Origin: Alphaproteobacteria bacterium
GTDB lineage: Bacteria > Pseudomonadota > Alphaproteobacteria > UBA7985 > JAUIBT01
Direction: 5' to 3'
Assembly: GCA_030428255.1 (NCBI GenBank)
Contig: JAUIBT010000017.1
Span: 1-64,000, forward strand
DNA length: 64,000 nt
Below are positions 61,028 through 64,000 of the stretch, in pieces. The position numbers were made by a program, and so were the translations under genes. The notes beneath the pieces were generated by a model. The model saw only the letters and a program-made list of their open reading frames with translations, was not told where the DNA came from and searched no databases. The stretch's first letter is position 1; the number at the start of each line of letters is the position of its first letter.

Positions 61028-63712
61028 ATGCCCTTGGATAAGTCCCTCGATTCCGCCACCATCGAAGCCAAGTTCCAAAAGATCTGGGAGGACAACAAGC
61101 TGTTTGCTTGTGACCCCAGCTCTGACAAGACGCCTTATACCATCATGATGCCGCCGCCGAACGTCACCGGCACCCTGCACATCGGCCACGGCCTGACCAT
61201 GACCTTGCAGGACATCTTGATCCGGTATCACCGTATGCGGGGCTTCGACGCCCTTTGGCAGCCCGGCACCGACCACGCCTCTATTGCTGTCTCCAATATC
61301 ATCGACCGCAAGCTGGATGCTGAAGGCACATCAAAAGATGAAGTGGGCCGCGAAGCCTACCTGGAACGCGCCTGGGAGTGGAAGGAGGAGTCGGGCTCAA
61401 CCATCACCGGCCAATTGCGTGCGCTGGGCTGTTCAACCGACTGGGAGCGCGAGCGCTTTACCATGGACGACGGCTTGTCCGACGCGGTGCTGGAGATCTT
61501 TGTGCGCATGTACAAGGACGGGCTGATCTATAAAGACAACCGCCTGGTCAATTGGGACGTGAAGCTTCAGACCTCGATTTCTGACCTGGAAGTCGAAGAA
61601 AAAGAGGTCAACGGCAAGCTGTGGTACTTCCGCTACCCTCTGCGCGACAGCGACGAGCATGTGGTGGTTGCCACCACGCGGCCTGAGACCATGCTGGGCG
61701 ATACCGGCGTTGCCGTCCACCCCGACGACGAACGCTATCAGCACCTGCACGGCAAGATCATTGCCCTACCGCTGACCGGCCGTGAAATTCCCCTGATGCC
61801 CGATCCCTACCCCGACCCGGAAAAAGGCACCGGCGCGGTGAAGATCACCCCTGCGCACGACTTCAACGACTACGAAGTGGGCAAGCGCCAGGGCTGGCAG
61901 GCCATCAACATCCTGGACAAGACCGGCTGTCTCAACGACAACGCGCCGGAAAAATATCGCGGCCTGGATCGCTTTGAGGCCCGCAAACTGGTCGTGGCCG
62001 ACATGGAGGCCCTGGGCCTGCTGGAGAAGATCGAGGACAACCTGCACATGGTTCCGCACGGCGATCGCTCCAAGTCGATCATCGAGCCCTTTATGACCGA
62101 ACAGTGGTACGTGGACGCCAAGACCCTGGCCGCGCCGGCCATCGAGGCGGTGGAACAGGGCTACACCACGGTTTTCCCGGCCAACGAAGAAAAGGTCTAT
62201 TTCCACTGGATGCGCAACATCGAGCCTTGGTGCATTTCGCGCCAGCTTTGGTGGGGCCACCAGATCCCGGCTTGGTACGGGCCCGATGACACCGTGTTTG
62301 TCGCCAAGACCGCCGAAGAGGCGCAGGCCGAGGCCGACGCGCACTATGGCCAGCCGACCGAGCTTCGCCAAGATCCCGACGTGCTGGACACCTGGTTCTC
62401 TTCTGGTCTTTGGCCGTTTTCGACCCTGGGCTGGCCCGAGCAAACGCCAGAGCTGGCGCGCTATTACCCCGGCGATGTACTGGTCACTGGCCGCGACATC
62501 ATCTTTTTCTGGGTGGCGCGCATGATGATGATGGGCATCTATCATGCCGATCCCGCTCTGCCGTTGGCACAGCGCGTGCCCTTCAAGAAGCTCTATGTCC
62601 ACACTCTGGTGCGCGACGAGCACGGGCAGAAGATGTCCAAATCGCTGGGCAACGTCATCAACCCGCTGGACATTATCCAACAGTATTCCTGTGATGCGCT
62701 GCGCTTCACCATGGCCTCACTGGCCGCGCCCGGCAAAGACATCAAGCTGGCCGAAAAGACCGTCGAGACTCACCGCAACTTTACCACCAAGCTGTGGAAC
62801 TCAACCCGCTTTGCTGAGATGAACCAAGCCAGCGCACCCGCTGACTTCGACCCGGCGAGCGTCAAGGCGTCGCTGAACCGCTGGATGGTGGAAAAGATGG
62901 CTGCCGCGACCCAAGGCGTGGCCGCTGGTATTGAGTCGTTCCGCTTCCACGATGCCGCCTCCGCGCTCTACCACTTCATCTATGACGAGTTCTGTGACTG
63001 GTATATCGAGCTGTCCAAGCCGATATTCTATGGCCAGGACGAAGCGCTGATTGCCGAGACCCGGGCCACTATGGCTTGGATCTTGAAGCAAATCGTCCAC
63101 CTGGCGCACCCCATGATGCCCTTTGTGACCGAGGAGCTGTGGGAGCAGTTCGTTGGCCCGGCCAACGGCGCGGACATTGCGGGCGGCACCGGACGGCTGG
63201 TGCGCGGCGCTTGGCCACAGATTGACGCGCCTGCCTCTGAGGCCAGCGCCGAAATCGACTGGCTGATCACCCTCATCACCAGCGTGCGCTCAGCGCGCGC
63301 AGAGCTGAACGTGCCCGCCGGTGCCCAAGTGCGCTTGCTGGTGGCTGACGCCAGCGCCGACACTCTGGCCCGCATTGAGCGGCAACGGCCCTTGCTGAGC
63401 CGCCTGGCGCGCATCGAAGCGCTGGAGCCTCTTGCAGGTGAAGCCCCCACGCTGGCCGCCAACGTGGTGGTGGGCGAAGCCACCTACTACATGCCACTAG
63501 AAGGCGTGATCGACATCGACGCCGAGCGCGCGCGCTTGGACAAAGACATCGCCAAAACCGACAAGCAAGCCGCCGGTTTGCGAGGCCGCCTGTCGAACGA
63601 GGCCTTCTTGGCCAAGGCCCCCGCCGACGTGGTGGCCAAAGGCAAGAGCGAACTGGCCGAGCTTGACGAACGCCTGGCGGGCCTGCGCTCAGCGCGCGCG
63701 CGGCTGGGCTAG
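61028..63712 (+). CDS. valS: Valyl-tRNA synthetase
   Basis: 894 residues, class I synthetase. HIGH motif in 'PNVTGTLHIGHGLTMTLQDI', editing (CP1) domain with 'VVVATTRPETMLGDTGVAVH', the KMSKS loop in 'DEHGQKMSKSLGNVINPLD', anticodon-binding domain, and the C-terminal coiled coil ('RARLDKDIAKTDKQAAGLRG'). Complete and normal in length. Confidence 0.97.
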   Translation: MPLDKSLDSATIEAKFQKIWEDNKLFACDPSSDKTPYTIMMPPPNVTGTLHIGHGLTMTLQDILIRYHRMRGFDALWQPGTDHASIAVSNIIDRKLDAEGTSKDEVGREAYLERAWEWKEESGSTITGQLRALGCSTDWERERFTMDDGLSDAVLEIFVRMYKDGLIYKDNRLVNWDVKLQTSISDLEVEEKEVNGKLWYFRYPLRDSDEHVVVATTRPETMLGDTGVAVHPDDERYQHLHGKIIALPLTGREIPLMPDPYPDPEKGTGAVKITPAHDFNDYEVGKRQGWQAINILDKTGCLNDNAPEKYRGLDRFEARKLVVADMEALGLLEKIEDNLHMVPHGDRSKSIIEPFMTEQWYVDAKTLAAPAIEAVEQGYTTVFPANEEKVYFHWMRNIEPWCISRQLWWGHQIPAWYGPDDTVFVAKTAEEAQAEADAHYGQPTELRQDPDVLDTWFSSGLWPFSTLGWPEQTPELARYYPGDVLVTGRDIIFFWVARMMMMGIYHADPALPLAQRVPFKKLYVHTLVRDEHGQKMSKSLGNVINPLDIIQQYSCDALRFTMASLAAPGKDIKLAEKTVETHRNFTTKLWNSTRFAEMNQASAPADFDPASVKASLNRWMVEKMAAATQGVAAGIESFRFHDAASALYHFIYDEFCDWYIELSKPIFYGQDEALIAETRATMAWILKQIVHLAHPMMPFVTEELWEQFVGPANGADIAGGTGRLVRGAWPQIDAPASEASAEIDWLITLITSVRSARAELNVPAGAQVRLLVADASADTLARIERQRPLLSRLARIEALEPLAGEAPTLAANVVVGEATYYMPLEGVIDIDAERARLDKDIAKTDKQAAGLRGRLSNEAFLAKAPADVVAKGKSELAELDERLAGLRSARARLG

Positions 63713-63736
63713 GCGCCAACAGGACGAGGCCAAGCC

Positions 63737-64000
63737 ATGCGCATTCCACCCCCGGTTTGGTCCCTGACAGGACTGGCGATCATGGTCGCCGCAGATCACT
63801 GGTGGCCCGCCAGCAGTTTGGCTTGGGCCTCGCCAAGCTTGCAGCACAGCGTCGGCGGTCTGCTGGTAGCGCTGGGGCTGGCCTTCGACGGCCTAGCGGC
63901 GCTGGAATTCTTGCGCCGCCGCACCAGCATCACGCCCTGGTCGATCCACACCACCTCGGCATTGGTGACGACGGGTCTCAACCGCCTCAGCCGCAATCCC
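63737..64000 (+). CDS. Isoprenylcysteine carboxylmethyltransferase-like membrane protein (3' end outside window)
   Basis: The first 88 codons. ATG 63737 begins a frame with hydrophobic segments ('VWSLTGLAIMVAADHWWP', 'GLLVALGLAFDGLAALEFL') and then 'SALVTTGLNRLSRNP'. In the Ste14/ICMT-like family the block 'LVT.G.YR..RNPMY' starts the SAM-binding region, so the call rests on that match. The reading frame is open at the window edge. Confidence 0.72.
   Translation, partial: MRIPPPVWSLTGLAIMVAADHWWPASSLAWASPSLQHSVGGLLVALGLAFDGLAALEFLRRRTSITPWSIHTTSALVTTGLNRLSRNP

Overview
The window is GC-rich, densely coded chromosome from an alphaproteobacterium. Pointers to this class are a PutA without its own DNA-binding domain next to a divergent Lrp-type PutR, a B12-dependent ribonucleotide reductase (NrdJ), an ATPase-inhibitor zeta subunit (DUF1476), the DUF484-xerC pair, and a rhodanese-metZ pair. 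I cannot place it below class with confidence. No rRNA, tRNA, phage, IS transposase or CRISPR array is visible.

Layout. 1-1.8 kb: 3' end of a PLP-dependent (diaminopropionate ammonia-lyase-like) gene and a porin broken by an in-frame TAA. 1.9-5.9 kb: proline catabolism (putA, divergent putR, operator-like repeats between). 5.9-9.7 kb: pseudouridine catabolism (psuK-psuG, ATGA overlap), a flavin monooxygenase and a DUF985 cupin. 9.7-13.8 kb: a large OmpA-domain envelope protein with an internal duplication and a coiled-coil/helix-hairpin-helix partner. 13.9-24 kb: mnmC, an IclR regulator, xerC, DUF484, transaldolase, a NodB-like protein lacking its catalytic signature, and priA. 24-26.7 kb: rhodanese-metZ and an ArsR/SRPBCC pair. 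26.8-29.4 kb: molybdopterin genes mobB-moeA-moaD-moaE. 29.4-36.9 kb: an AhpD-like protein, a four-gene BMP-type nucleoside ABC transporter operon, fghA and a methyltransferase. 37-42 kb: an orphan YnjB-like binding protein, an MFS carrier, DUF1476, a noncoding stretch with an sRNA-like element, and an M20 amidohydrolase. 42.5-46.3 kb: nrdJ with a long leader and a strong terminator.

46.4-47.9 kb is the clearest foreign segment. A visibly AT-rich block with two unrecognised membrane/secreted proteins lies between two identical 76-bp direct repeats. The repeats are copies of the 3' end of the neighbouring thioesterase gene. This looks like site-specific integration or a duplication-mediated insertion at a gene 3' end, with no integrase present.

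48-64 kb: an FrhB-like iron-sulfur flavoprotein, a succinate-semialdehyde dehydrogenase, a small secreted Cys-containing protein, ndk, an ABC-F ATPase coupled to tmk, a fused hisIE, cytochrome b561, rplU without rpmA, a 0.7-kb noncoding region with palindromes and an orphan terminator, ridA-glutamine synthetase-like-nth, a hypothetical protein, valS, and the start of an isoprenylcysteine methyltransferase-like gene cut by the window end.

Most of the window is housekeeping and catabolic. The best leads for something undescribed are the 1.45-kb repeat-flanked island, the sRNA-like element near 40.45 kb, the noncoding region before ridA, and the OmpA/coiled-coil pair. All functional calls are by reading; no database search was run.
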